NCBI GenBank assembly: GCA_008973525.1 | Contig: WACJ01000006.1 | Span: forward strand, 62,001-126,000 | DNA length: 64,000 bases | Direction of reading: 5' to 3' | DNA from: Stenopsyche tienmushanensis | Taxonomy: Eukaryota; Arthropoda; Insecta; Trichoptera; Stenopsychidae | Shown here: positions 48,901 through 60,605 of the stretch, piece by piece | Layout of the letters: each line of letters starts with the position of its first letter | Numbering within the stretch: the first letter of the stretch is position 1 | Program-made: the position numbers and the translations under genes | The notes under the pieces: generated by a model | What the model was told of the DNA's origin: nothing | The model's input: the letters and a program-made list of their open reading frames with translations, nothing else | The model's database searches: none

Positions 48901-51015
48901 CAACCGAAAGAAACGCCAAGTTCACAAAAAACTGAATCTCCAACTGTTTCACAAAAGGTAATTATTAATGATTTAATGTTAATTATAATACTAATTCAAT
49001 GTAATCATACATCTGCCTTAGTTTTAAAGTTTTATCATGTGTATAACACATGTTAGATGCTTCAAATACTGTGTACCTTATCTCAAAACAAAGTAAATGC
49101 ATGTAGAGAATCATTCAATACTTCTAAAATATAATCAAATTTGTTTCCCTTCAGATTATGACACTATTTGCGTTAAGAGACTTTATAACTCCATTTAAAC
49201 TATAAGTATATTTTTTTGCGAATGTCTGAACTCTGGGGCCGTTTTAATTTCGGCCGTCAGGGAATGCAGGTGATTCGAAATGTCGTACATTATAACTAAT
49301 CACTTTTGTAAATGCAAAATTTAATACTAATATAATATTGTCAATTCAATACTTTGACAAGAATTGCCAGCGTAATTTTCTAAAAATTGTTATTTGTTCG
49401 TAAAACAATGATTACTAAAATAATATCAACATTGGTTGTGTGATGATCAGGAAAATGGAACAGTCATAGAAACTAAAATAGACCAAGTAAACGAGCAGCC
49501 TGACGGAGAAGACGCATCAGATAATCTAGACTTTGAAGAAATATCTGATGGAGAGCTCGAAGAAGATCAACGCGCAAAAGGTAAGTCCGACTTTCAATTA
49601 TGAGACACGTTTATAAATATAAAAATTATAATAAAGGTTGACTAAGGTAATAGCAATAGTCATCACTGTTTCTTAACCTTAGTGTTAAACATATTTTTTA
49701 CTTACAACTTAACCTTTTTAAAGCGGAGAACATACATGCTACCCTCTAATATCAATCCACTTTTCTGTCAGCTTCGCCGCAGCGTATAAAAAGCTGATAA
49801 TAAATCTTAACACTGTTGATAGCACACAATATTCGTTCATTTCTTCAGAATATTTCTTTATTTATATAACTTGCATGGTATCCACTTTCTGTTGTTCAAC
49901 TATTTTTGCCTTTTAATGTGTTGCGAAAATAAAAGAACAGAGTTACCGTGCAAGCCTGTCAGTTTACTTCTGAAGGAATAGATTTTGCAAAGAGGTGATA
50001 CTCGGTTAATGTCACCACTCCAGAACAATCAAGGGGAATAACAAAATTGGTCAACAATAAAAATGATGCGAGTATCTTAATTATCAAAACAAACCCTTGC
50101 TCTCAAGACAACACAAACGAAAGTCATCATATCTTTGTTGAAAGAGCTTAATAGCTTATCCGACGATAGCGATTTCTGTCGATTATACCTAATTTTTATG
50201 ACGGTTAAAAGATTCTTTAGAATACCATTTTTTGTTGAATAGCAAGTATGAACATTTACAAGTTTCTATAAAAAAATTTAAAAACATATTGAGAATATTT
50301 AGACGTGTGTGTTTTACGGCACAACTTTGCCATCGATGCTCGAGTGTATGTTGAAACGCAAGACACCCGTCTCTATCTCACGATTTCCAGTCTGATAGGA
50401 TTAATTACATAATCAATGATTTTCTTTGACAAGTGTATGAATCTTTAATATTATAAGATCTGTATTCTTTTAAGGTTTGGGAGATGCTTTGGGAGTGGAC
50501 TGGGCGAGTCTCGTTGCTGAGGTTCGAGGAAAAGATGATTTAAATAAAGAAAAGACTGGAGCCAGAGAGTATTGGCAACCTCAAAAAGTATTGGCTAGAA
50601 TTGGAGTGTCCTTCCATTTGGCTGGTGAAACCATGATTAATGAAATATTCAATAAAAATGAAAATAAAGAAGCCATCCCTGCAAGTTCTGAGAACCACGT
50701 CGAGACTGGTTTCAAATTATCCCATCCGATAGCATCAATTCAGGTAATGCTTCATTTCGCCAAATAGGTCGTTAAATTAATATTCCTATTTATTTATCTA
50801 TTTGTTTTTAGGTGGCAATTGAAAGAAGACGAAAGCAACGAATGGCACTGTTCGGTACAGAAACTGGTTTCACAAGGGCTCTCTGTGCAAGACAGGATTT
50901 AGCACTTCGTCGCCATCTTTGCAATCTACCAATTAACGAATGTGGACATGACATACATCCGCCAGAACCGCACCTCTTTGCAATGGCGCAAAAACTCATC
51001 CAAAAAACTGCTTGA
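42967..51015 (+). CDS. Flacc: Flacc/ZC3H13-like m6A writer-complex protein
   Basis: Ten coding exons join in frame: 42967-43346, 45074-46536, 46618-46814, 46938-47043, 47139-47407, 47556-47672, 48865-48957, 49451-49580, 50475-50743 and 50812-51015 (TGA), about 1075 residues. The N-terminus has a Gly run and the conserved block PWEQWDQNDLEYADADVLEK. Exon 2 encodes a very long Arg/Glu/Asp/Lys/Ser-rich low-complexity region with RERERE runs and RS-type dipeptides. The C-terminus (LGVDWASLV, then WQPQKVLARIGVSFHLAG) is the conserved ZC3H13/Flacc domain. The family stabilises the WTAP/Fl(2)d-Virilizer complex that supports nuclear METTL3/14 RNA methylation. As in Drosophila Flacc, no CCCH zinc finger is visible. 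Flanking introns carry transposon debris. AATAAA lies at 51388-51393. The ATG at 42967 is preferred because an earlier in-frame ATG at 42913 precedes a less conserved leader. Confidence 0.85.
44290..44846 (+). mobile_element. R1/I-clade LINE remnant in Flacc intron 1
   Basis: Decayed + strand coding reads VLAGLLPLDLRLQLG, then ERWMNEKDRRHLYKFF, FLTGYGQFKASFRRFGIG and finally a CPCTDTDMTADHVLWSCP zinc knuckle followed by a stop near 44846. This is the order found at the end of the pol frame in R1/I-type LINEs (IPPxDL, LTGHGxFxxYL, CxxC...H...C). Frameshifts and stops break it. It is a different, older family than the element at 60.6 kb. Confidence 0.6.
48062..48345 (+). mobile_element. LINE 3' end (RTE-like) in Flacc intron 6
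   Basis: The stretch GAAGAGCCCCATAGTTCTGC, then AGTGGACTGTTTGTGGCTGC, runs into ATGATGATGATG (48317 on). This is the typical 3' end of RTE-type LINEs in moths and butterflies, where a GCAGTGGACG...GGCTG stretch precedes an ATG microsatellite. Upstream, 48065-48262 is one open frame without recognisable homology that shares about 70 bases with 1318-1400. Confidence 0.5.
49713..50400 (-). mobile_element. TTAA-flanked MITE family 1, copy 2, in Flacc intron 8
   Basis: The element is inverted relative to the 29.7 kb copy. It lies between TTAA at 49709-49712 and TTAA at 50401-50404. Ends are worn (CCTTTTTAAAGCGGAGAACA at the left; ACTGTCC-like AGTCTGATAGGA at the right). It lies 75 bases before the acceptor of exon 9 of the Flacc-like gene. 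Confidence 0.6.
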
Positions 51016-51387
51016 CAGTAGTTTCATTTAAGTAAATCGTTTTGTTTAGAGAAAAATATTTCGGCGTATATTATATGTATAAATATATATACGATATTAT
51101 TTGATTATCGATTGCAGTATTTTACCGGTTGCGTGAATTTTAAAATGTGAAATACTTTTTGTTTTTAGACAGTGCTGTTTGTTAGTGTTTTTGATGGTTT
51201 ATTCCAAGAACGATTCATTTGGATTGGAAATGTGTTTTTGGATTATTGCCGGATTTTGCTTAAAGAACATACAGTTTTTAAGTTTTTGTTTGAAACACAT
51301 ATTGTTTTGTGATTGATATACGATTTTAATAGAAAGCTCAACAGTGTACTTTTTAAGAAGAATATACGTTGAAAATAGTATATATAC

Positions 51388-51393
51388 AATAAA
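51388..51393 (+). terminator. Poly(A) signal of the Flacc-like gene
   Basis: AATAAA about 370 bases after the stop codon, the first good signal on that strand. Confidence 0.5.
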
Positions 51394-53653
51394 TAAACAA
51401 ATTTAAAAGTGAAATGTATTATTTATCAATTTATTTCATAGTGAGTTGAGCATGAATATTTTTTTTATAAATACATAGTGTTAGTGTTCACAACTTAAGT
51501 TTAAAAATTGAGTGTATTCTGATGTGCAGTACTAAAGTGTCTAAATAATATTTTAGAATGTCTTATCAAATATTTTGTGAATGAGCAAGAAAAACTACAT
51601 GAGCAGTTTTATTGTGATGGATCAAATTCTTATTATTTGTACATATAATGGTGACAATTTGTCATGCTAATCAATCTCCACATATTTTACAAGAGTAAGA
51701 TATTTTATTTCTGTAAAAATATTTATTTTACAAAATGGATTGTGTTTACTAAATATTTTACAAAGAAATAATGTAGTCACAATTGAAATTTTAATTTCTG
51801 TGAAATAAATACATGTATAAAAATGAATCGTATTTCAAATATGTATATTAAGAATAATGCATTTTATGAATGTTTAAAAGTTAGCCATGGAAATTATCAT
51901 AAATTTATTTCCAATAATTGTCCATGTTTATAGTTATATTTAATAACTATGTTTTAAAAGAACAAAAACATAGGTTGAATTTACTATTCAATATGTAGAC
52001 TGGGATTATTTTTGTAATTCCCTTAATAAAGTTTTAAAAAAGCCGATATGTTTATTTTTATTACAATCGTTACTCAAATTACTTTTTCCCTATTATTATG
52101 CTTTACAAAATTTTACCATCATTTAACACACTGAAAACCTTAAATTGCACTTTTACGCTGATTTATTAGTCAAATTTAAAATTATTATATATGAATACAT
52201 CTTTCTGAATTACTAAATTAAATTATAACAAGCATATAAAGTTAGTCAGAGTTCGAATATTGATGAGATAGTAATGTGTAACATTTATGAATATAGTAAA
52301 CAATTTTCAGTATATATTTTTAAAAATGTCAACCACATGTTCTGTAGATTTAAACCCAAGATTATTAAGCTACGAATCTAATTATTAAATCAAAGCACTA
52401 ACTATAGAAACAGATTTGTTAATCATTGTCAATAGAAATGCTTGAAGATTTCATACATTATAATAGTAATTGAGATTCAGGATTAAAATCAGATTCTTAA
52501 TAAAAACTGTGGTTGTTATTTATCACAAAAAACGTGTAATTTTTTACACTAAAATAACTAGAATTGATAATACAAAACGATTAAAAAAAGTATGCAAACG
52601 ATTAAGCCTAATATATTGTACATTTTAATTATGAAAACACATTTTTATGCCCCTGAAAACCTCGAAATTCGTCGAAATATCTGATTTGTATTGAATGAAA
52701 GCAGGTATAACAGGATACATTGTGACTTTGTGAAGGCTGAGGCTTCAGAATCCCTAGTAAATACTATGAATTTTTCAAAAAAAGCCTTACACAAATCAAA
52801 TTCTTCATATTCAGAAAGAGCACACTTGTACATTGAGCTCGGAGACAGAGAGAACGTAGCGCAATTTTGGAGACAGTCGGAGAGTTTTCCCAAATACATC
52901 GCACAATTGTACAGATCGTTACCCCAAATTTATCGACTAATAATGATTTTGATTTCAAGTTTGTTATTTGTAATCAGTGTAAAGCGATTATGGCATCAAC
53001 GACTTTATCGATTTTAAATTTGCTGTAAACGAGAAAAGAAATTAATAATACAGTTGAAATAATTCAACACAAAAGTATATTTACGATTGATGATTATAGG
53101 TGTTTAAGACGAAATAAGACATCAAAAATTTGGTTATGCATAAAATACAAGTTTTATTTTATATATATTAAATTACAGTCATTTGCAAAATTGAAAAAAA
53201 TTATAGTATTTCATAAAAAATGCTAAAAGATATGTACGTTTTTCACGTTTGCATATATGGATTAAATATTATATTCATATACGATAGAAAAATATATAAA
53301 GATAAGTGTCGACCTTTTTATTTGTGTTTGAAAGCAATTTATCAACTATGGTGCAACTATCAATACCACAATATACATTGCTTATAGATAAAAGTGTCAT
53401 AAAATTAGAATTCCAGAGCGATTTAAGTGTTTTATTTGATCTTTGATACAAATGCAGTCTTGTGGTTTCCTATGAAAAGCATTCCACAGTTGTTAACATC
53501 AATCAAAATTGCATAGAAACGTTTAATTGAATTATCTTGATAATTGAACATTTCATTTTCGTTAACATAACATGTATAAGCTGTTATGGTGATAGCTTAA
53601 ATTATATCATAAGATACACACATTAGCTCTCAATAAATAAACAGCTCTGTGCA
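51394..53653. other. Convergent intergenic region, Flacc-like and dipeptidase genes
   Basis: AT-rich, with no recognised gene. It includes a repeat copy at about 52690-53020, related to 23200-23370. That copy contains an unrecognised 108-codon frame with a hydrophobic end (LIMILISSLLFVISV). A minus-strand AATAAA for the dipeptidase gene lies at 53431-53436. Confidence 0.4.
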
Positions 53654-54732
53654 TCATACATTAGTGTCTTCAATTTGAAGCAAGAATGACAAATCAGATC
53701 CTACTTCATATTCCTTCGGTTTCTGACCTCTGCAAGATAAAATAATAGATTATTTCAATAAAAAACAGACTATTTTAAAGTAGATAAGTTGAATACTCAG
53801 TAAACTTATGATATACCACAGTATTTAAATCTAATATCGATGCAAAACATGTTATCAATCAAGAGTTATTAATGTTTTTGATTATTATTATTTGAGGTGG
53901 CTTTTAGCAATCCCTTTTATGAGACTATTGCCAACCATTTCGGCATTCAAATCATCAGTCTTATGCTACCATATTTTAAAATGTCAATATACTTACATTG
54001 CAAACAATTTTGAATTAGCAACACCTTTTAATGCAGCTTTATCACCTTCAATATGTATTGTTGCTCCTTCCCTAATTCCTAATACCGGACCCGTCGACGG
54101 TATTTCTAAATATTCCATAATTCTCGTTTCTCTTGATTCTCCTTGATGAGTGTCATTTGGTATGGGATCCACATAATGCGGGTTTATATTGAAAGGGATT
54201 AATTTTAAGGCATCAAAACTCGGTGGTTGAACTATGGGCATATCATTTGTTGTGCAAATATTCGGAGTAGCGACATTAGTACCAGCGCTGCTTCCAAGAT
54301 AAGGAATACCATCTTCCAATACGCGTCTTCTAATAGGCTCAATTAACTTGTTATCATAAAGTCCTTTGAGTAAATGGAAAGTATTTCCTCCGCCAACAAA
54401 AATTGCTTGGGCTGAATTAACAGCACAGACGGGATCCTCATAGGTATGAATACCCTCCACTCTATAATTCCATTGCTTTTCTAATACATTTTTCACTTTG
54501 TCTGTGTACTTGTTATAGTCGAGATATGCATATGGTACAAATAGTACTTGACTCACATTGTTCCTAAAAGCATAATCAATTATGTTTTAAACAGCTTGTG
54601 GTTAATTAAAAATATATATAAATATTATTACTTTTTGAATAATGCTTCTATGTCTTGTCTGGCGTAATTTAAATAGGTGTATCCATAAGGTGCTGATGAC
54701 GAGAGAAGAAGTAACTGTCGCTTCGGATACAT
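53654..54732 (-). CDS. Alpha-aspartyl dipeptidase (peptidase family S51)
   Basis: Three exons on the minus strand, 54732-54632, 54563-53997 and 53729-53654 (TGA), give 247 residues, the normal length of the family. The enzyme hydrolyses dipeptides with N-terminal Asp in the cytoplasm. The N-terminus MYPKRQLLLLSSS fits the family start. The nucleophile elbow YLGSSAGTN places Ser126; His163 in INPHYVDP and Glu199 in GIREGATIHIEG follow. The 37- and 36-residue spacings match the Ser-His-Glu triad of PepE closely. GGGNTFHLL near residue 91 is the conserved glycine loop. All key residues are present, so the gene looks functional. It is divergent from SYF1 with 450 bases between the start codons. 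A possible poly(A) signal lies 220 bases past the stop. Confidence 0.92.
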
Positions 54733-55182
54733 GGTGAAACGTCAGACTGATAAGATCATCTTTTTTGTTTAAAGCCTGACAATCCAAAAGCTGACCATAT
54801 ATAAACAAATACATTTTTACAACGATTCTTAAAATTATATTTTATGGTTGTTAGTTAAAATACAAAATATTTTATCATGTTTTTAATTGAATTATTTGTC
54901 ATTATATGATTTTTTAAAATTATATTTGATTTAAAAAAAAAAAACCTAACCAAATAAATTTGATTGTCAAATACATTTTTTTTTCTCAATTGATTAGTGA
55001 GTCGATTAATTAATACGTATATCTAATTTAAATACTTTGATAAAGTGTTAAGCGTTTATAAATTTAAGCGTAAATTCATGGTCGATCATTTTTAAGTTCG
55101 GATTGGACGCGTTTGGCTCGTTTGACTGTCGTTTGACAGTGATGTTTTAATTCGTTATTTACTGAGTTTGTGTTTAACTAAA
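54733..55182. promoter_or_regulatory. Divergent promoter region, dipeptidase and SYF1
   Basis: Only 450 bases separate the minus-strand ATG at 54732 from the plus-strand ATG at 55183, so both housekeeping genes probably share a bidirectional promoter. The sequence is AT-rich with A/T runs at 54930-54990. No clear TATA box or other site can be fixed. A less AT-rich patch at 55090-55150 (GGATTGGACGCGTTTGGCTC) is the likeliest core for SYF1. Confidence 0.45.
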
Positions 55183-58100
55183 ATGCCAGTTTTAGACGAA
55201 AATAGGATTGAAATCATATTCGTAAGTGTTGATGTTTTAGTCATAGTTTATTGTTGCTTATTAATGTATTAACACATAAACGAATGTTATTATAACCTAT
55301 AATTTCTTAGTATAAATGTCATTTTTTCAATAATACTGTCTGTTTTTATTCATATTTGAATATATGAAAGAGCAATTAGTATTAAAACTGTCATTCTATA
55401 ATGTTCTAATGGAAACGCTATAGAATAATCTTTAAAATTAGAATTAAATAGCTGTAATATTTTTTATTTAAAAGTACACCTGATCCTCTTTTTATAACGG
55501 GAATCCATTACAAAGACTAGCGTATCGAAAAAGGTGTATGTGTAAAAATGCTACATAGATTCTATGCTCAATATCAACTCAAAATATCAAATTCTTAGAC
55601 TCAAATGAATCTAATTTGTTTATTATTTATATATGCATGATTTTTTCTATGTACATATAAAGTCACATTAGATAGATACTTAACATGTACACCCCCTGTG
55701 ACGGGTGTTCTTCCGCTAGCACATTAATAGAGTTTATGCAGTATCGATTAAAATCTGATTGATGGCTGACTAATTTTTACTATATTTTATTTCAAAACGA
55801 CAAAAAGAGGATCGAGTGAAATAGTAAAAATTGTATTTTGTGAATATTTAAATGTTAAATTTACAATTCGAATTATTTTTCTAGAGTGAAGATGATTTGC
55901 CATACGAAGAGGAGATTTTAAGAAACCCTTACTCTGTAAAACATTGGCTACGATATATTGAACACAAAAAATCAGCGCCGAGATATGAAGTAAATCTAAT
56001 ATATGAAAGAGCGTTAAAAGAACTACCTGGATCATTTAAATTGTGGTACAATTACTTAAAACTGAGGAGAACTCAAATAAAAGGCAAATGCTTTACAGAC
56101 CCTGGATACGATGAAGTCAATAATGTTTTTGAAAGATCATTGGTATTTATGCACAAAATGCCAAGAATTTGGATGGATTATTGTTCATTCCTTACGTTCC
56201 AGTGTCGCATTACAGTAACTCGGAAAGCATTTGATCGAGCTCTCAGGGCTTTACCAATTACTCAACATCATAGAATATGGCCTCTGTATTTAGAATTTTT
56301 AAGGAAACATGACATACACGAAACTGCCGTCAGAGTATTTAGACGATACTTAAAGTTATGCCCAGAAAATGCAGAAGAATTCATAGAGTATCTTATATCT
56401 ATTGGGAGACTAGATGATGCAGCTGTTAAGCTAGCTAACATCGTAGATAATGAACACTTTCAATCCAAACATGGGAAATCAAATCATCAACTTTGGAATG
56501 AATTATGCGAACTAATTTCTAAAAATCCAGATAAGGTACATTCATTGAATGTAGATGCAATCATAAGAGGTGGATTAAGACGATACACTGATCAATTGGG
56601 TCACTTGTGGAATTCTTTATCTGATTATTATGTTCGAAGTGGTTTATTCGATCGAGCACGAGACATATACGAAGAAGCTATTCAGACTGTTACTACTGTA
56701 CGCGATTTTACACAAGTGTTTGATGCATATGCCCAATTTGAAGAGTTAAGTTTGAACAAAAAAATGGAAGATGTTGCTCTAAAATCGAATCCTACAGACG
56801 ATGATCAAATTGATTTAGAATTAAGATTGTCTCGGTTTGAATATTTAATAGAGCGAAGATTATTACTTCTTAATTCAGTTCTGCTTAGACAAAATCCTCA
56901 TAATGTACCTGAATGGCATAAAAGAGTAAAACTCCACGAAGGGAAACCCCATGAGATAATTAATACATATACTGAAGCAGTTCAAACTGTAGATCCAAAA
57001 TTAGCAGTGGGAAAACTTTTCACTTTATGGGTGTCATTTGCTAAATTCTACGAAGAAAACAATCAAATTGAAGATGCTCGATTAGTATTCGACAAAGCCA
57101 CGCTAGTTCCATATACACGAGTCGATGACTTAGCATCTGTATGGTGTGAGTGGGCTGAAATGGAAATAAGGCATGAAAATTATGAAGAAGCTCTTAAATT
57201 AATGCAAAAAGCCACTGTGTTACCAACCAGAAAAGTTGATTATCACGATGAAACAGTATCTGTTCAAATGAGATTATACAAGTCTTTGAAAGTTTGGTCA
57301 ATGTATGCAGATTTAGAAGAAAGTTTTGGAACATACAAATCGTGTAAAGCTGTATATGATCACATAATTGACTTAAAACTCGCATCCCCACAAATAATTA
57401 TAAACTATGGGCTATTTTTAGAAGAACACAAATACTTTGAAGAGGCCTTCCGGGCGTACGAAAAGGGAATAGCTCAATTTAAGTGGCCCAACGTTTATGA
57501 TATTTGGAACACGTATTTAACGAAATTTCTCAAGCGATACGGAGGCACGAAATTAGAACGGGCTCGTGATCTTTTCGAACAGTGCTTAGAAAATTGCCCT
57601 CCTGAATACGTGAAATCATTTTTCTTATTGTACGCCAAATTAGAAGAGGAACATGGATTGGCGAGACACGCAATGGCGGTTTATGAAAGAGCGACTAGTC
57701 GAGTGCCACAAAAAGAGATGTTTGAAATGTTTAACATTTACATTAAAAAAGCTGCCGAAATATACGGCGTTCCGAAAACTAGACAAATATATGAAAAAGC
57801 TATTGAAGTATTATCAGAAGTACAGTCTCGGGAAATGTGTCAACGATTTGCCGAAATGGAGACTAAACTCGGGGAAATTGATCGTGCTAGAGCAATATAT
57901 GCACATTGTAGTCAAATGTGTGATCCTCGGGTGACCAGCGAATTTTGGGACACATGGAAAGAATTTGAAGTTAGACACGGTAATGAAGAAACAATGCGTG
58001 AAATGCTAAGAATAAAACGTAGCGTACAAGCCACTTATAATACACAAGTCAACATGATGTCTGCTCAGATGTTGAATTCTGCTACTCAGTCTGCTGGAAC

Positions 58101-58410
58101 AGTTGCAGACTTGGCTCCAGGTGCAAAGGACGGAATGAGAATGCTAGAAGCAAAAGCAGCAGAAATGGGTATCATCCCACAGAATTTACCGTCTAAAGGT
58201 GGTAACATATTATTTGTTAGGGGTGAAACTCAAGGTCAAGATCGTGATGGAACCGATACTTCCAGAATTGTAAATCCGGATGAAATTGATATAGATGATG
58301 AATCTGAAGAGAGTGAAGATGATATTCCAATTGAGAAACAATCTGTGCCTGCTAAAGTATTTGGTAGTTTGGCCCAATCAAAAGATAGCGATCAAGAAAA
58401 TGAAAATTAA
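55183..58410 (+). CDS. SYF1: Pre-mRNA-splicing factor SYF1 (XAB2)
   Basis: A 13-codon first exon (55183-55221, MPVLDENRIEIIF) splices after GTAAGT to a single 2,526-bp exon (55885-58410), giving 854 residues, essentially the length of human XAB2. The second exon starts SEDDLPYEEEILRNPYSVKH, the strongly conserved SYF1 N-terminus. The rest is a superhelix of HAT (half-a-TPR) repeats with recurring W-x-x-Y/W-x-x-F/L and ARxIYExA motifs, for example RARDIYEEAI and KTRQIYEKAI. It ends in an acidic tail (DEIDIDDESEESEDDIP). SYF1 is a scaffold of the Prp19/NTC complex in the activated spliceosome, and XAB2 also takes part in transcription-coupled repair. No break was seen. AATAAA is at 58454-58459. 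Confidence 0.95.
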
Positions 58411-58453
58411 CTTAAAAATCAATTCATAATTATTGTGTGTTTAAAATCGTACA

Positions 58454-58459
58454 AATAAA
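58454..58459 (+). terminator. Poly(A) signal of SYF1
   Basis: AATAAA 44 bases after the stop codon. Confidence 0.6.
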
Positions 58460-58521
58460 TGATGTAATTTAAGATCGTTTTTTTTTCTTAAGCTGTTTTA
58501 TGATCATGACACCACTGTTAA

Positions 58522-58955
58522 CCCTATCGGATCGGAAATCATGAGACAGAGACGGATGTCTTGCGTCTCATCATACACAAGTGCATCGATGGCAAAGTCG
58601 TGCAGTAAAGGTACTCCTACACATCCAAACATTCTCAATATGTTTTTAATTTTTTTTTATAGAAACTGGCAAATGTGCATACTTACTATTTAAAAAAAAA
58701 TCGCATTCTAAAGAATCTTTAAACCGTCATAAAATTTAGGTATAATAAACTGAAATCGCTATCGTCGATATTTCAACAAAGATATGATGACTTTCATTTG
58801 TGTTGTCTTGAGAACAGGGGTTTGCTTTGATAATTAAGATACTCGCATCATTCTTATCGTTGACCGATTTCGTTATTTCCCCTTGATTGTTCTGGAGTGG
58901 TGTCATTAGTCGAGTATCACTACTCTTTTGCAAATCTACTCCTTCAAAAGTAATT
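58522..58955 (+). mobile_element. TTAA MITE family 1, copy 3, 3' part missing
   Basis: Starts at TTAA (58518-58521) with CCCTATCGGATCGG and follows the 29.7 kb copy closely to CTACTCCTTCAAAAGTAA, where homology stops. The right terminal repeat and its TTAA are absent. A 75-codon minus-strand frame (58963-58736) has counterparts in the other copies, see findings. Confidence 0.6.
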
Positions 58956-59259
58956 TGCACCAAATTTACACCAAATGCTAATACCCTATGTAACCTTACA
59001 CATTTAAAATTAAAGGTACATATAATATAATTAATTTAAAATATTGATTCAATTAGTTTTTCTCCTTAAAATAAAAGTTACACACATCCCCGCTTAACAC
59101 GGTATTCGCTTTAAAACGGTTTTCATTTTGTGGTTTTATAAAATTAATCTTGCATTGTAGCCCTATACTGTAACTGTAAAACATTTAAAAAAAGGTAACT
59201 TTATATACTAGTTTAAAAACAGCTTTCTCCTTATTACATGAAATAAAATTAAAGATAAA

Positions 59260-60110
59260 ATACATAATAAAACGGTAGCAAAGAACAATTGAATACGAGT
59301 CCGATCCACCTCTTGAATATAATAAAGGTGAGGTCGGTCAAGGCTACTCTAACCAAGGCGTTCCCTGACGAGAAGACGAGCAGCTCCAGCTCTACGAAGT
59401 AGCACCTCGAGTTGAGGAATGCACCCGTACAGGAACATTCCCGATGCACTGCAACTCCTGGGCATTCTGAATAGTGCTCTATAACATGCGTTATATTGCA
59501 TCTGGACCTGTCGCATGCTGCTCTGCCGAAAGTGTGTCCAAAGCTCTCCCGTGTAAAGGGATGTACAAAATGTTAGGAAAATCTGACGCTTGACAGTATT
59601 ATTGCATTTGTAAAATAAATGTCATTGATGAGATGCCTGAGATATTTAAACTCTTGTATTATCCTGAGCCGTCTTACTTTGATGGGTTTTGATCCGGAGC
59701 CTTCCCGTATCAAAACACCATCAGCACTGACTTAGATATATTGAAAGTCAGTTTGTGTGTGATGGTGTAATCCATGCAAACGTCTAATGGCGCTTTGATT
59801 GAAAGCGCCAACAGCACCATGTCATCTGCATACAGGATGTGATTGATGCACTTTCCACCCGTCTGGCAACTAACTGCGGTCTCTGAACCAAGGAGAGATT
59901 GTCAATGTAAAGGCTGAAAAGATCTGGCGACAGAGCCTCTTTGTATAACTCCGCACCCTATGCTGATGGTCCGGTCAACGCAAACGAATTCCTTGCTCAG
60001 GTCGAGAAAGCAAGCATAGAGGACTATCATTTCGCTGGTGTAATACCTGCCAACTTGCTTGAGCGTATAACTCAAGATCATTAGTCTCACAGACTACAGA
60101 CGTGGAATAC
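59260..60110 (-). mobile_element. Decayed LINE reverse transcriptase, minus strand
   Basis: Minus-strand pieces in order: CFLDLSKEF (RT motif A, usual form FxDLxKAFD), a frameshifted motif B (GVIQRGS then LSPDLFSLYIDNLSL), HILYADDMVLLALS (motif C with the catalytic YADD), NISKSVLMVF, and a C-terminal part ELWTHFRQSSMRQVQMQYN then RMPRSCSASGMF. The C-terminal WxxYxxSSxxKxxxxYNxxxR...RxCSAS pattern is typical of Jockey/CR1/RTE-group LINEs. Frameshifts, stops and an internal deletion between motifs A and B make it inactive. It lies 500 bases left of the younger R1-clade insertion. Confidence 0.65.
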
Positions 60111-60590
60111 ATTTGACATCTATACATATTACTGAACCTTCCCCATCCCGCTCTGCTTAGTACTTTTTTAAATTAGCAAATTAATAACTTGGGTGTACTC
60201 TCTGTGAATACGTGTCAATCGTCACGTAATGTATAGTGATGGTGTAACTTGAAGATAACGAAGCTAGCTATTTTATGAATTAGTTTTTAACCAAATCTGC
60301 ATAAATGAAAACTTTTTAACAGGCATAAATCTGATTATTACGATTCCTGACATTTATTCAGTTCACAATCTGTCAATCACAAATTTCTGTCAGCATTGGT
60401 GAAATTAATTATTTACTCATATAACTTTATATTTATGTTTACCATAATTAAAAACATCAATAACGATCATAAAATTAGCTCGCTAATGATGCAATTTGTA
60501 CTACATAATAATAGATATGTTTGTTTACAATTTTAGATATATATCAGATACTTAATAATATCATGAAAAGTGCACAGTTTGAAAGATCGT

Positions 60591-60605
60591 AGTTATGAAT
60601 AACAG
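60591..60605 (+). repeat. Left target-site duplication of the R1-clade LINE
   Basis: AGTTATGAATAACAG directly before the element, identical to 62994-63008. Confidence 0.85.
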
